NCBI GenBank assembly: GCA_964035545.1
Contig: OZ037770.1
Location: forward strand, 15,412,642-15,476,641
Reading direction: 5' to 3'
DNA from: Bugula neritina
Taxonomy: Eukaryota > Bryozoa > Gymnolaemata > Cheilostomatida > Bugulidae
Length of the DNA: 64,000 nucleotides
Shown: positions 1 through 11,335 of the stretch, piece by piece
How the letters are laid out: each line of letters starts with the position of its first letter
Position numbering within the stretch: position 1 is the first letter of the stretch
Position numbers and translations under genes: made by a program
The notes under the pieces: generated by a model
What the model saw: only the letters and a program-made list of their open reading frames with translations
Databases searched by the model: none
Told to the model about the DNA's origin: nothing

Positions 1-182
1 GCAGATTCAGGTGTATATCTTGATTCAAATTAGTCTGTCTTAGAAATTTTTTCATTGCAACATTAGCAAGTGGCAGATAAAAGCTATAAGACCTTATAGC
101 TTTTATCTGCCACTTGCTAATGTTGCAATGAGAGAAATTCTAAAACAGACTAATTTGAATCAAGATATACACCTGAATCTGC
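1..182. repeat. Large near-perfect inverted repeat at the left edge
   Basis: Bases 1-91 are the reverse complement of about 92-182 with only a few mismatches and essentially no spacer. The right arm continues into a duplicated segment that recurs at about 13.87 kb, so the left arm looks like an inverted copy of part of it. The palindrome begins at base 1 and could extend outside the window. A fold-back assembly artefact is a real alternative. Confidence 0.9.
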
Positions 183-420
183 AGAATTATAGCTGTCCTT
201 AAAAATTCATTAAAATATGTTTCAAGGCTTTATACAACTATAAGGTTAGCCAGTTTTCATACTTTCTCCCTGTTTTTAAAAAACTAAACAGAAAACTAAA
301 CGTCGTTAGTATAAACAACTTTATTTTTTAATGCACCTTATCACTATATAATTGTCAAGTATAAAAGTACCAGCTTATATTATTTTAGATTTTTTTTTAT
401 ACATTAATAGCAGCAATTTG
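92..420. repeat. Duplicon copy 1 (pairs with about 13872-14210)
   Basis: Aligning by eye, this stretch is a diverged direct copy of about 13872-14210. Shared blocks include AAAACAGACTAATTTGAATC and TTTCAAGGCTTTA, as well as a 'GTGTCAAG.ATAAAAGTA.CCAGCTT' block. Shorter relatives of that last block appear near 1250-1350, 2320-2400 and 13600-13690. It belongs to the flanks of the cysteine-rich peptide array, so the array probably continues to the left of the window. Confidence 0.65.
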
Positions 421-3120
421 TAGATAACATTACGTAATTATGTTGGTTATAGAAATGCATTTATAGTTATATTATTATAGAAGCGATAGTATATATGGTG
501 TTTTATCAACCTTAATTTTTTATTTGCTTACAATCACTGCTACTTTGAATAAATTTAATTGTAATATAATGTAAATATTATCATTGTGAGTAATCCTGCT
601 GCGAAACATTAGTTGGATTTTTTTGTTATGCTTCTAATGAAAAACTAGATTTACATTTTCAGTCTGATATATACAGTCACAAGCATCTAGTAATTACTGT
701 TATAGTAGTAGTATAGTCACTAATCACTTAAGGCTAAAAGAAAAAAAGTAACTATATACTTTAGTTAGTGACATTAAAGTTGATGATCGTATAAACAACA
801 ACTCATTTATTGGTTTACAAAATTAATATTTTATTTTGACTTTGAAAAATGTTGTAATTGCATATTTTTAATTACAAATAAATTATTGAATTTACCAATT
901 TTAATCTATAACAGTACCTAATCATAACAATATTAGGGTTTTTATTAATTGATTTCATTTATTTCAACAGCATGTATCAGGTTAGAAGTATTATGAAAGG
1001 AATTCTCTATGATGCATCAACATTTATGTTATAACTGTTATTTGATACTAATTTTAAAAAATAATATAGAAATATTTCATGCATGCTTTAGTAAATTTTT
1101 GTTTCACTATGATTATATTATTTAAGTAGAATATTTGAGTTTTAGAAATGACAAAATTTTTTATGAAGCATAACGGCTTTTGACACTTTATAATATTTAA
1201 AAAACAATAAAATAGAGTCGAAACGGCTATATCTAATATTTTATTTTAGCACCCAGCATCACCAAGTGTTAATTATATTAAACTACCAGCTTATTTACAA
1301 CCTGTTTTATATATAACTAAATGACAGTAATATAAATAACATTGTATTATATTATTTTGCTGGTTGAAGGGTGCAGTAATTAAAGACACGTGCTGGTACG
1401 CAAATTGAAAAATTTATTCTGTCTGATATATTAATAATTGAATCAGTCGTGACATTAGAGGATATGGGTGAGCAATGGGTGCAAAAAATAGCAATACTGT
1501 TGATAATTATTTTTGGGATGTTGTGCTCAATATTTATATAAAATACTATCATTATATAAACTTTAGAGGTTAAACAAATTAAGTTTACTTACTTTTCCTT
1601 AGCCAAAACTAAGTTGCTCTTACCACACATTGCATCTATTAGAAATCGTCACCATGTATGTATGTATGCATGTATAGAGTTGCATGGCTGACTTACAAAT
1701 TCAATCAATATCTACAAAATAAAATATTAAAAACAGTATTTTTAAAAAAAAAACATTGAATCATGAAAACGGCTGTATGTGTATTTGCAATAATTTACAT
1801 CAAAATCACAAGTGATTCAATTTACTTATCATTCGTCAGTACAGTAAGTATTTGTAATATTTTGAAACCATTTCATAAATTCTCTACTCACAGCTGAATA
1901 ATATTATTAAAAGTCAAACTAATATATATGTTATAACTCTTTACAACCTGCAACATTTCTATAGATGGAAGTTGCTAAAATTTGTGAAAAAAGTTTTTTA
2001 AAAACCAGACAAAAAAAGTTGTACCAATTAGAACCAATTCACAAAAAGTACAATATTATAGCCATTTTTAAACTTCTTAAATAATCAGCTTTATATAAAG
2101 AAATGCTGACAATATTGTGATTATCATATTATTAAGATGGCACATGTTAGGCATCACAACTATATTCTCTTTTCACAAATAAACATGTCTCAATATATAA
2201 AAACTAACACACTGTACCTCAACGCCACATAGATCAGGCTTGGCACTCTCGATCTCTTTGGTTTTTGAAAAAGCCAAAAATATAATTGAATTAGCCATGA
2301 AGTTTTTTATTTTTAGTAGAGTGCATCACAAAGTGTCAAGTTTAAAATTACTGTTTTTTTCGCACTTCATTTCATAAATAGGTGGCAATCGTATGAATAG
2401 CAATATAGAAGTTTGCTAATGGACATATTCAGTGGTTATTTAAATGTACTGATATAAAATTATAACTTTTGTTCGGCTTTGTATTATTGGATTATAGTTT
2501 AAACAGCTATAAAGTACATTTTGACTTTAGACAATTACACAGTTCTGTAAATAACAATAATTAATAATTATCACTATATTCTATAAGCATGGCTTCTTTC
2601 ATGACCATGATGTAACTTTCAATAAACTTTCTATACATTTTGCAACAGCTTAGATATGTATAACACAGAAGAATCTTTCTAATAGCTTAAATACTTTCAA
2701 TAAAGACAGGTTACAGCTAGTTTACACATACGTATATGGTAAAAGTTCATATCTTTTAAAAAAATCAAACATTTGTACAAACATGAAATTATAGTGCTTC
2801 AAAATATTCAGAAGTTTTGATGATAGCATATAATGTTATTTAAATTAGAGTAAAAGCTCATTTCTGCTAACTTGATGGCAGGTCATGGAAACTAAAACTA
2901 GAAACATGAATCATTATTATAGCAGCATATTACATAGCAAATAGTGCTGCGTAAAGTCAATTTAACATTTTTCAATTAATTCTTTAGTTCTATTTTAAAT
3001 TAGTAAAAACCTACCAAAGAATAGGCTACAAGGTTACACAGCAGACACTTGCCACGTGTACTGGTGTGTTGCTACCAGCTTTCAATTAAAATACTGTTTC
3101 CTTTTATAGAAATGTCCTCA
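421..3120. other. AT-rich non-coding stretch with relic flank
   Basis: No convincing coding exon was found. The segment at about 1755-1885 resembles the sequence downstream of peptide genes A and E (3860-3960 and 15880-16000). It ends in a block like 'TATTTTGAAACCA' and is therefore probably the 3' flank of a lost gene copy. Confidence 0.5.
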
Positions 3121-3132
3121 CCACGGGTATAG

Positions 3133-3140
3133 TATATAAA
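3133..3140 (+). promoter_or_regulatory. TATA box of peptide gene A
   Basis: TATATAAA followed by GGGG, 80 bases upstream of the gene A start codon. The same arrangement (TATA box 65-95 bases before ATG) recurs in most members of the array. Confidence 0.65.
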
Positions 3141-3220
3141 GGGGAGAGTTGATTACACAAAATCATAACAGTTATATCATACAGATTATCAGTATCTGAT
3201 TTTATACAAAGAGAAACAAT

Positions 3221-3708
3221 ATGAAGCTCGCAATCTTTACTCTGTTTGTTTTAGCATTAGCTTATCTTCATCCATCTGAAGCTGGTGAGTATATACCATG
3301 TTTACTGACTGTTAATTAGGTGTAATGTTTGTTTTTCATTTCAAAATATTTCAACTTTGTCTCTCAAGAACAACACACGCATTTTTTTCATCCCATATCG
3401 TGTGATATTAAAATTTACGAACTCTGCTAGACAAGTATGAAACATTATCAAAGCACAAATATAGACTGGATAACAAAAAGTGTTTTTCACATATATAATT
3501 GTGCACATTAATATAATTATCATATTATATTATTATATATAATTATCTGCTGTTGATTTCAGGATCATTTGGAACTTGCCCACCACCAGATTCTCTTCCT
3601 AGAATCTGTCAGTCAGATTGTGCCAGTCACCTTCATTGCCGTCCAGGAAATCTATGCTGCTTCAATGGTTGTGCGCATATTTGCGTAGATCCCACTGGCA
3701 TTTATTAG
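3221..3708 (+). CDS. Secreted WAP-type cysteine-rich peptide A (69 aa)
   Basis: Two exons: 3221-3284 and 3563-3708, with a GTGAGT donor and TTTCAG acceptor. Exon 1 encodes a typical signal peptide (MKLAIFTLFVLALAYL, cleavage probably after SEA) and stops in phase 1. Exon 2 has eight cysteines spaced C-x8-C-x3-C-x5-C-x5-CC-x3-C-x3-C, the four-disulfide core (WAP) pattern, starting with 'GTCPPP' and ending 'CVDP'. Single WAP domains are known as protease inhibitors or antimicrobial peptides; the target here is unknown. An AATAAA lies at 3796. Founder-like intact member of the array; the start is fixed by the signal peptide and its ATG. Confidence 0.85.
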
Positions 3709-3801
3709 AGAGAAACACAGCAATTGTGTCTGGAATATTTGTGCTCTTGTTTTTTCAAAATTATTGTAATAATTTTGTAAAATCCTAGAGCTATAAATAA
3801 A

Positions 3802-6637
3802 ACATATTCAGTGACTCTGCATATCAGCCTACTCTCTGTTGCTTACTCCAACATTTAAATCACAGACAGCAACTGTATATATATATTGATAAAGTCATAC
3901 ATTAAAGTGATAACTGATTCAGTCTATTATAGCTCTCTGTGGTACCTTTGAACCACTTGACAGAGCATTACTTAAGTGCTGAATAATGATAATACAATAC
4001 AAGCTTATACCCCAACTGTTAATGAGCTACACAGTGCAGATTGATTGATTGATTGATTGATTTATTACATATCACAAACATGAAGACACGTTGCAAAATT
4101 CAGTGTTCACTAGGTTCCTCTTGGCGGCGAGAAACCTTCCACCAAATATTCCAATGACTGAAGTCCTTCTGCTTGTTGGGAAATCTAAATAAAAATTACT
4201 GCAGTAGCTAAAATTATTTACAAACTGATATGTTATGCTTTATCAATGGTGCAACCTATTTAATCTTTAAAAAGTTTAGACTCTTAGGCAACAGTAAAAT
4301 CTAACATCAATCAACAGAAGATTTTCAATATTTATGAAAGATAAAGCAGATATAAAGCAGGGCAAAAAAAACAAAGTTCAAAAGTGAGATTCACTCAATC
4401 GAAATAATGGACGACCTTCTCAATTTTCCCTGCCAGAATTCTGGCATGTTCCGGCTCACAAAGCCAATCGGCAACGAGGTTACATTACAAAGTGCACCTT
4501 TACCCATTCCAATTAATATTATTGAGCTCATTGGTTATATGTGTGAAATGTAATTAGGTCAAGTGTAACATAAGGTGTTATTATGAAATATTTCCCCTTC
4601 AATTTTGCCTTCCAATGCAAGTAGGATAATGTACATCGGAGTTATGACCTCCTGATAGAATTAGAGTTAGTTTTTTACTGGTGCATCTGTGCACGTGGTG
4701 TGTGCACGTGGTGTGTGCATGTGGTGTGTGCACGTGGTGTGTGCATGTGTGTATTCATCTGATTTATTGTATATATGACATAGGTCTTTCAAGCAATACA
4801 ATAGGATGTTAAACTAATTGAAATAGCACAATCTTTTAAAAAGTTTCCTCTCCTTTGCTGAATTTACACAGGGAATATGGCTGAATTCTGTGAAATGGTT
4901 TAGGATTTTATAATACAATTAAGTAGCGTAATTTATATATTTATATTCAGTTTTTGCAATGCAGGTTTTCTAAACTCTACATTTGCACTGCAAATACACC
5001 AGTGCACTGCTTTTTTTAAAATTCTGAATGAATAAAGTTATCCTCCAAAACATGTTCCAACCTTTCATCTGCGATGCATATATAAATTTTACCTCTCAAA
5101 AAAAGACCCAAACAGATTTGCCAACATACAAAATCAAAATTCAACAAAAGCAAATAGTGTCTATCTTAACTTCAAAACATGCTTGTTCACAACATTATAT
5201 TGACATAAACTCCAAAAAACATGTAATTCCAAAACCACAAGGTATTACTTCTGAAAGCCTTGAAAGCATCCTGAGATTCTGATGCTTTGGAAACTTTTTT
5301 GACTTTTAATTGCAACTTTTGTAAATTAAAGGTTATTGAGTGATATATATATATATATATACTAGGTGTCATCCCAGATAGACCGTGCCCAGTTATAGAT
5401 GCTACGCTAAATTTCCCACTTGGACGCTTAACCCAGATATATGGCCAATATTTATTTATTTTGGCGCAACATATAATATATTATATGTGCAATTTATTTG
5501 AATAATATTGAAATATATTATGTAAGTTTAAACAAAGTTAGATCAATTGTTTGTTATCTTATAGCACATGAGTAAATTCCTGTGATCAGCTTTGACTTAT
5601 CAATTTTGCATACTCTATACCTCTTGTTGTTTGCAAAATGTTTCGTTAACAAGTATATATGCATTAAAAACAATGTCTATTACCAACTTATATTACTGTT
5701 TTTGCCCCAAGCAATTCTGAGAAAAGTGGACTATTATTCTAGATACGCTATATTAGCTATTATAGCTATTAGCATATTAGCTAGTTAGCAATCAATCTTT
5801 AGCTTTTATATACATTATTATGGTACCAAATTAAAAAATAATGTCTAACTGGGAAGCTACTATCTTGGATGAAACCATATACTACAGTTTTAAAAGAAAA
5901 GTGCCAAGTACCATATATTCCCCTTAAGTGCAACCCCAAATCTGCACTCCTTCACCCTTCACCCAAACCTCTTAAATAGCCCCCTATTTCTCCCATTACA
6001 AACCCCAATATTACAGACTTTTCCAAATTTGCTATTATCATGCACCTGAACCATTATTACCTGTGACATTTTTACCTGCGGGAACTTTATCTGCACAATG
6101 TTTACCATTATATACTCACGGCACTATTTTATTCAATGACTGCTTCATATAAAATACCACTTATTATACTATAAGTTAATATAGCACTTTATTTATAATG
6201 TTACAATAATTATCTTTCAGCTGATATGCTTTCAGCTAATGCTGAAGAGATTCAACATAATAAATAACTTAATCATCAGCATATAATCACTTAACATACT
6301 TGCTAATTGACAATTATATAAGTATCAGTTTACTATACTATCATTATATGAGATCATAGCAAAGTATGCAACTTTTATTTGAAAATATTCAAGGTATTGA
6401 GGTAAAATATGTATAAAAATGTGTAAGTATAAATAGCTGAACGTCTGATTTGACCAAAAAAATATAACTAAAACTTAATAGTTTGTTATTCAACTTATAC
6501 CATCAGTGATTCAAAGTTTAGGCTACAGCAGCTATCATTAATAGGAATGAGCTGGGCTTATACCAATGCCTTGGTGAGTGCAAAGAAAGATTATATCAAA
6601 GAGCTATATTGTGGGGGTGCCAACATGCAAAAAGGAG
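3802..6637. other. Intergenic, AT-rich, no gene seen
   Basis: Apart from a 13-bp minisatellite at 4691-4755 and a short AT run near 5346 I see no supported feature. The first 200 bases (3860-4010) are a flank shared with 13700-13860. The small open frames (for example 5028-5282) have no recognisable homology or signal peptide. Confidence 0.6.
4691..4755. repeat. 13-bp minisatellite
   Basis: About five copies of GCACGTGGTGTGT, with C/T variation at the fourth base (GCACG or GCATG). Confidence 0.85.
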
Positions 6638-6810
6638 ATTAGTAGAATGTTGGCTTCGCAGTGATATATAGCGACAAAGGTTAGTATTGATGTAATCCAC
6701 CCGCCCATTTTTCCATGTTGGCACCCTCACAATTAGGGTTGTTATGATCAAATTGTTCAAAGATTTTAGTCAGCTTAGCTGTTATTGAAAAAGAACTGCA
6801 ACAAGTATAT

Positions 6811-6818
6811 TATATAAA
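6811..6818 (+). promoter_or_regulatory. TATA box of peptide gene B
   Basis: TATATAAA, 78 bases before the ATG. The 90-bp region between it and the ATG (blocks 'AGCATTACTAG', 'CAAGTGGTTTAAGTATCAGC') is shared with genes C and E. Confidence 0.65.
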
Positions 6819-6895
6819 GAAACGGTTCGTCTATACACAAGCATTACTAGCAAACAAGTGGTTTAAGTATCAGCTGTTAAACAGAAAGAATTAAA

Positions 6896-7600
6896 ATGAA
6901 GCTCACAATCTTCACTCTGCTTGTCTTTGCATTTGCTTGTCTTTACACATCTGAAGTTTGTGAGTATATATACAATGTTACGTGTTAAGTTATTTTTTAA
7001 GATGAAGCTTTACTACAAAATAGTTTAAGTATCTATAGCAATGACGGTCAACATAGGATTTGTATAACATGTCTATTCATGCATGGCAATTTTAAAACTC
7101 ACTCAATCTTTTTTGTATATTTTTATATGCAAAACAGAAAAAAACAACTTTGTCATAGAAACAAATATGTCTATTTTTCTACCAAACACTTTATCTAGTA
7201 TATTTGCAAAACAAAACTTGATTGAGTAGATTAGGTAAGCTGCAAGCTTTCTATGATTTACAAGCAACAAACCTTGGTAGAACTTTATAGCAACATGTTT
7301 GTGAAAAAATATTTCCACATCTCCAGGGAGTTTTGCTGAAAAGATGATTATTTGTTGAATATTTAATTTTATTTCACATACAAGAACAAACCAGTTTTGT
7401 CAAATGAGGCATTTGTTAGCCGTGTCACTATAGTTTCTCAAAAATGACATCTGCTTTTGATTTTAGATTCTGGTGGAAACAGCAAAATCGGAATATCTTT
7501 TCCCGGATATTGTGGAGATAGATGTAGAGATAGCTCTGACTGTATTGATGGACGTCCCTGCCGTAATACAGACACCTGCTGGAGAAAGACATGCGTATAG
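6896..7600 (+). CDS. Secreted six-cysteine WAP-derived peptide B (65 aa)
   Basis: Exons 6896-6959 and 7467-7600. Exon 1 is a signal peptide (MKLTIFTLLVFAFACLYTSEV), identical at the base level to exon 1 of gene C. The mature part has six cysteines spaced C-x3-C-x5-C-x5-C-x5-C-x4-C, ending 'KTCV'. Aligned with gene D, the missing cysteines are numbers 1 and 6. In WAP domains of known structure these two form one disulfide (Cys1-Cys6), so the peptide seems to have lost one bond cleanly. The frame is open across the junction and AATAAA follows at 7718. Intact and probably functional; its target is unknown. Confidence 0.75.
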
Positions 7601-7996
7601 GAGAGCGTTAATGGATAAATAGAAACATCAAGCTATAATCATGCAGCTGTAATTTGAATATTTCTCTCACTAATTTGTTAAAAAATGGAGTACTGGTTTT
7701 GCAAATTGAAAAAGTTAAATAAATAGAATTAAACTTTATTAGGCATAACTCTAAGTTGTTGCATGTTATCTATACAATTATTTGATACATAGAAATTGCT
7801 GTATGTATATATTTACAATGTGCTACATTAAAATGGTATTTGACTTTTGAATGGTTTTCGTTTTACCTCTTGTTTTATTAAACCATTTCTAAGTTAATTT
7901 AAAGCTGTCTTGTTATAGCATCTTACAGTCTGAGTTCTTATTGGCTGTTAGAATAATTCTACAAACTTTTTGCAATAAACTAACTACAAATTAAAC

Positions 7997-8187
7997 CAAC
8001 TGAACTTAAACCAACATATGCAACAAACTGCTATATAGTTACTACCTGTTCACGCGGCTCAGTGATGTACAGAAACACATCAAAGAAAATGCTAGTGTAA
8101 ACTGAATATATATGGCAAACTACGTTTCGCACTTAATTAGCTCAGCTCAGGTTCTTGATACCCTCATAACAAGTTTGGCTGGCAAAT
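7997..8187 (+). repeat. About 190-bp repeat, inverted relative to 12771-12960
   Basis: The stretch from about 'AACTTAAACCAACAT' to 'GTTTGGCTGGC' matches the reverse complement of 12771-12960 almost throughout. The match ends at GCCAGCC on one side and near TTAAACCAACATGC on the other. It may be a short non-autonomous element; no terminal repeats or target duplication were clear. Confidence 0.7.
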
Positions 8188-8258
8188 CAAATATTTAGAG
8201 TTTCATTGTCTTCATTGAAAAATGCTAAACCCATGTATATCCACCCCTCTCTCGAGAA

Positions 8259-8284
8259 ACCCCTCCCCTCCCCCCCCTCCCCCA
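8259..8284. other. C-rich tract (G-run on minus strand)
   Basis: A run made almost only of C with single T interruptions, ending CCCCCAG. The complementary strand has four or more G runs of at least four bases and could form a G-quadruplex. It lies just before duplication copy 2. Confidence 0.6.
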
Positions 8285-8482
8285 GATACAAAAAACGTAC
8301 TCACAGATCTGAAATTCAGTAGAATGTTGGCTTCGCAGTGATATATAGCAACAAAGGTTAGTATTGATGTGCTCCACCCGCCCATTTTTCCATGTTGGCA
8401 CCCCCACAATTAGGGTTGTTATGATCAAATTCTTCAAAGATTTTAATCAGTTTAGTTTTTATGGGAAAAGTACCAGCAAGTA

Positions 8483-8490
8483 TATATAAA
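8483..8490 (+). promoter_or_regulatory. TATA box of peptide locus C
   Basis: TATATAAA, 78 bases before the ATG, the same distance as in gene B. Confidence 0.6.
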
Positions 8491-8567
8491 GAAAGGATTT
8501 GTCTATACACTAGCATTACTAGCAAACAAGTGGTTTAAGTATCAGCTGTTATACAGAAAGAATTAAA

Positions 8568-9300
8568 ATGAAGCTCACAATCTTCACTCTGCTTGTCTTT
8601 GCATTTGCTTGTCTTTACACATCTGAAGTTTGTGAGTATATATACAATGTTACGTGTTAAGTTATTTTTTAAGATGAAGCTTTACTACAAAATAGTTTAA
8701 GTATCTATAGCAATCACAGTCAACATAAGGTTTGTATATAATATGTCTGTTCATGCATGGCAATTTTAAAACTCACTCAATCTGTGTTGTATATTTTAAT
8801 ATGAAAAACAGAAAAAATGAACTTTGTCATAGAAAAGCTGGCATCGGTTACCTATGTTTTTATCAAAAACGATATATATATAGTACGAGTATATTTGCAA
8901 AACAAAACTTTATTGAGTAGATTAGGTAAGCTGCAAGCTTTCTATATAGTTTAAAAGCAACAAACCTTATCAGAACTTTATAGCAACATGTTTTTAAAAA
9001 AAAATTATACATCTCCAAAAAGTTTTGCTCAACAGATAACTATTCATTGAATATTTACTTTTATTTCACATACAAAAAAAATCAGTTTTGTCAAATAATA
9101 TATTTGTTAGCCGTGTATTTATAGTTTCTCAAAAATGACATCTGCTGTTGATTTTAGATTCTGTATATAAAAGGGGCTTCGGAACACATTTTTTCGAATT
9201 GTGTAGCCATGAATGTAAAGGTAAACAGGACTGTAGTCTAGAACAGTTCTGCACCTATACAAGCATGCTGAAGGCAAAAGACATGCCTCCCAGACCATAA
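8568..9300 (+). pseudogene. WAP-type peptide C, frame-disrupted copy of B
   Basis: Exons 8568-8631 and 9158-9300 give an open 68-aa frame. Exon 1 is base-for-base the same as in gene B. The mature part keeps only cysteines 2-5 (C-x3-C-x5-C-x5-C). The cysteine 1 position reads GTH instead of GTC and the double cysteine is lost. The usual 'KTC' ending is present only in another frame, after an in-frame TGA there. I read this as a frameshift near 9270 that removed the last two cysteines, leaving an odd set of free thiols. It is probably a pseudogene, but the frame is not closed, so a divergent functional peptide cannot be excluded. AATAAA at 9422. Confidence 0.6.
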
Positions 9301-9690
9301 CCTTTAACGCAAATATAAGAGATAGAAACATCAAGCTATAATCATGCAGTTGTAATTTGAATATTTCTGTCACTATTTTTTTTAAAAAATGAAGTACTGG
9401 TTTTGCAAATCAAAAGAGTTAAATAAATAAAATTACACTATATATTAGGCATAACTCCAAGCTGTGATGCTTATACCAATATTTGATGCATAGAAATTGC
9501 TGCTTGTATATTTACAATATGTTACATTAAAATGGTATTTAACTTTTGATTTGTCTTCTTTTTAACTCTTGTTTTAAACCATCCCTAAATTAATTTGAAG
9601 CTGTCTTGTTATAGCATCTTACAGTCTGAGTTTTTATTGGTTGTTAGAATAATTTTACAAACTTTTTGCAATAAACTAACTTAAAAAATT

Positions 9691-10440
9691 AAACCAAATA
9701 CCTGTTCTTAACTTTTTATGAATTATTTACAAAATATGTCACTGTTTAATTGAAAACAGTTACAAAACATTATAAAATATACACAACGTTTTCGTTTTGC
9801 TAAATAATATAATATATTGCACACCTTTGATTAGAATCTGAGGCAATATATTACAGATTCCATTGCATTTCTGGGCATTGTATTGCAACACAATAGCAAA
9901 TTAAAGTTTTAGTGACTGGGAATTGCAATCAAAAAGCAATATGAATTATTTACAAAAATTAATGTTAAAACGAAAAACAACTGGTTTAATGCTGTTTCAA
10001 CAAAATGCTACAAGCTAAAGCAGCTTTCACCGTTTATATAAATATTTATTTGTTTATATTATTGCGATATTAATTCGTTGAAAAGCAAAAGTGTTTTGAA
10101 TGATAAATAGTCACAATATAATATTTTCAAGGCCATGACTATTATCATTGCTATAACTCATAGTTGTTTTTGACAGTAAGTTTATTTTATGATACTTATT
10201 GACGTATAGAGTATATAGGATGTTTTGTTAATATGCTTTACATATATTATATGTCTTCATATATATGAAAATTTAAATAAATAAAATGTAGCAGCATGCA
10301 GAGTGTTGTAAGAATAAATTGCCAAACTTGAAGCTTTTTTTAGGTTCTTTTTTGATTAATTAATAAATTCAAGACAAGCTTCACCTAATTACTCAGTATA
10401 AAAATATTCCTTATATATTATAGCTTTTATTTATTTTAGG
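9691..10440. other. Intergenic, no gene seen
   Basis: AT-rich sequence between the B/C duplication and gene D. No exon, RNA gene or repeat structure is supported. Confidence 0.6.
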
Positions 10441-10511
10441 GTTGTTATGATCAATTAGTTTGAAGTTTTTAGCCAATTATAGAACTGTTATGGGAAAAGT
10501 ACCAGCAAGTA

Positions 10512-10519
10512 TATATAAA
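10512..10519 (+). promoter_or_regulatory. TATA box of peptide gene D
   Basis: TATATAAA, 80 bases before the ATG, preceded by the 'GGGTTGTTATGATCAA' block shared with B and C (about 10440-10456). Confidence 0.6.
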
Positions 10520-10598
10520 TGAATGAGTTAACCATACACAAGCATTACATGTAAAACTTTGGTTTCAGTAGCAGCTGCCATATACAGAGGGAATTAAA

Positions 10599-11335
10599 AT
10601 GAAGTTCGCAATCATTGCTCTGTTTGTTTTAGCATTTGCTTGCTTTTATGCATCTGGAACAGGTAAGTTTATACATACAATCAATGCATGTTAATTCATT
10701 TTAAGATAAAATGCATAGTTTTGAAATAGTAATTTAAATGTGGAAATCAAGGTCAACATATATATAGAGCTTTTATGTATTTATATAACAACTTCAAAAT
10801 TTGCTCAATGTTTTTTGTATGAAAATGTGCAATACAAGAAAAGATCAATTTTGGCATAGAAAATCTGCAATAATTTGTCAAAACAAATCTGCTTCTTATT
10901 ATCTACCAATATCTATATATAATAGTTGCACGATAATATATTTTATTGAGTATAAATTCTGCAAGCTGTACGCTTTCTATAATTTAAAAGCACTTACTAG
11001 ATATAGCTTTAATCCATTTTGAAAAAAACACACAGATTACAAAAGAATTTTGCCCAACAGATGATTATTATTTGAGTATTTAATTTCATTTAGCATGCAA
11101 AAACTAAAACGAGGTATATTTGTTAGCTATGCTTATTTTATTTTTCAAAAACTAAAATATTCTGTTTAATATAGTTTTTCCTTATTATGTGTACGGGACC
11201 TGCCCAGGACCAGATGCCTTTGGATTCTGTCGGCTGAACTGTACAGATCACTCTGACTGTGGTGTGGCAATGCTATGCTGCTACAACAGGTGCGGGCGCA
11301 AGACATGCGTCCCATCACTTCCCTTCGATTTATAA
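10599..11335 (+). CDS. Secreted WAP-type cysteine-rich peptide D (74 aa)
   Basis: Exons 10599-10662 and 11175-11335. The signal peptide is MKFAIIALFVLAFACFYASG. Exon 2 begins after AATATAG and encodes eight cysteines spaced C-x8-C-x3-C-x5-C-x5-CC-x3-C-x4-C, starting 'GTCPGPD' and ending 'KTCVPS'. This is a complete WAP core with one extra residue in the last loop. The C-terminal tail (LPFDL) is longer than in its relatives. No clear AATAAA was found within 120 bases after the stop. Likely a secreted protease inhibitor or host-defence peptide, by family analogy only. Confidence 0.82.

Larger units (their letters stand above)
6638..8020. repeat. Tandem duplication, copy 1 (carries gene B)
   Basis: This 1.4-kb block is repeated about 1680 bases further on (8318-9690), with the same order: a block containing 'CCACCCGCCCATTTTTCC', the promoter, exon 1, intron, exon 2 and 3' flank. 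Intron and flank similarity is high by eye; exon 2 is the exception. Confidence 0.8.
8318..9690. repeat. Tandem duplication, copy 2 (carries pseudogene C)
   Basis: Counterpart of 6638-8020; see that entry. The copies differ mainly by small indels in the intron and a strongly diverged second exon. Confidence 0.8.
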
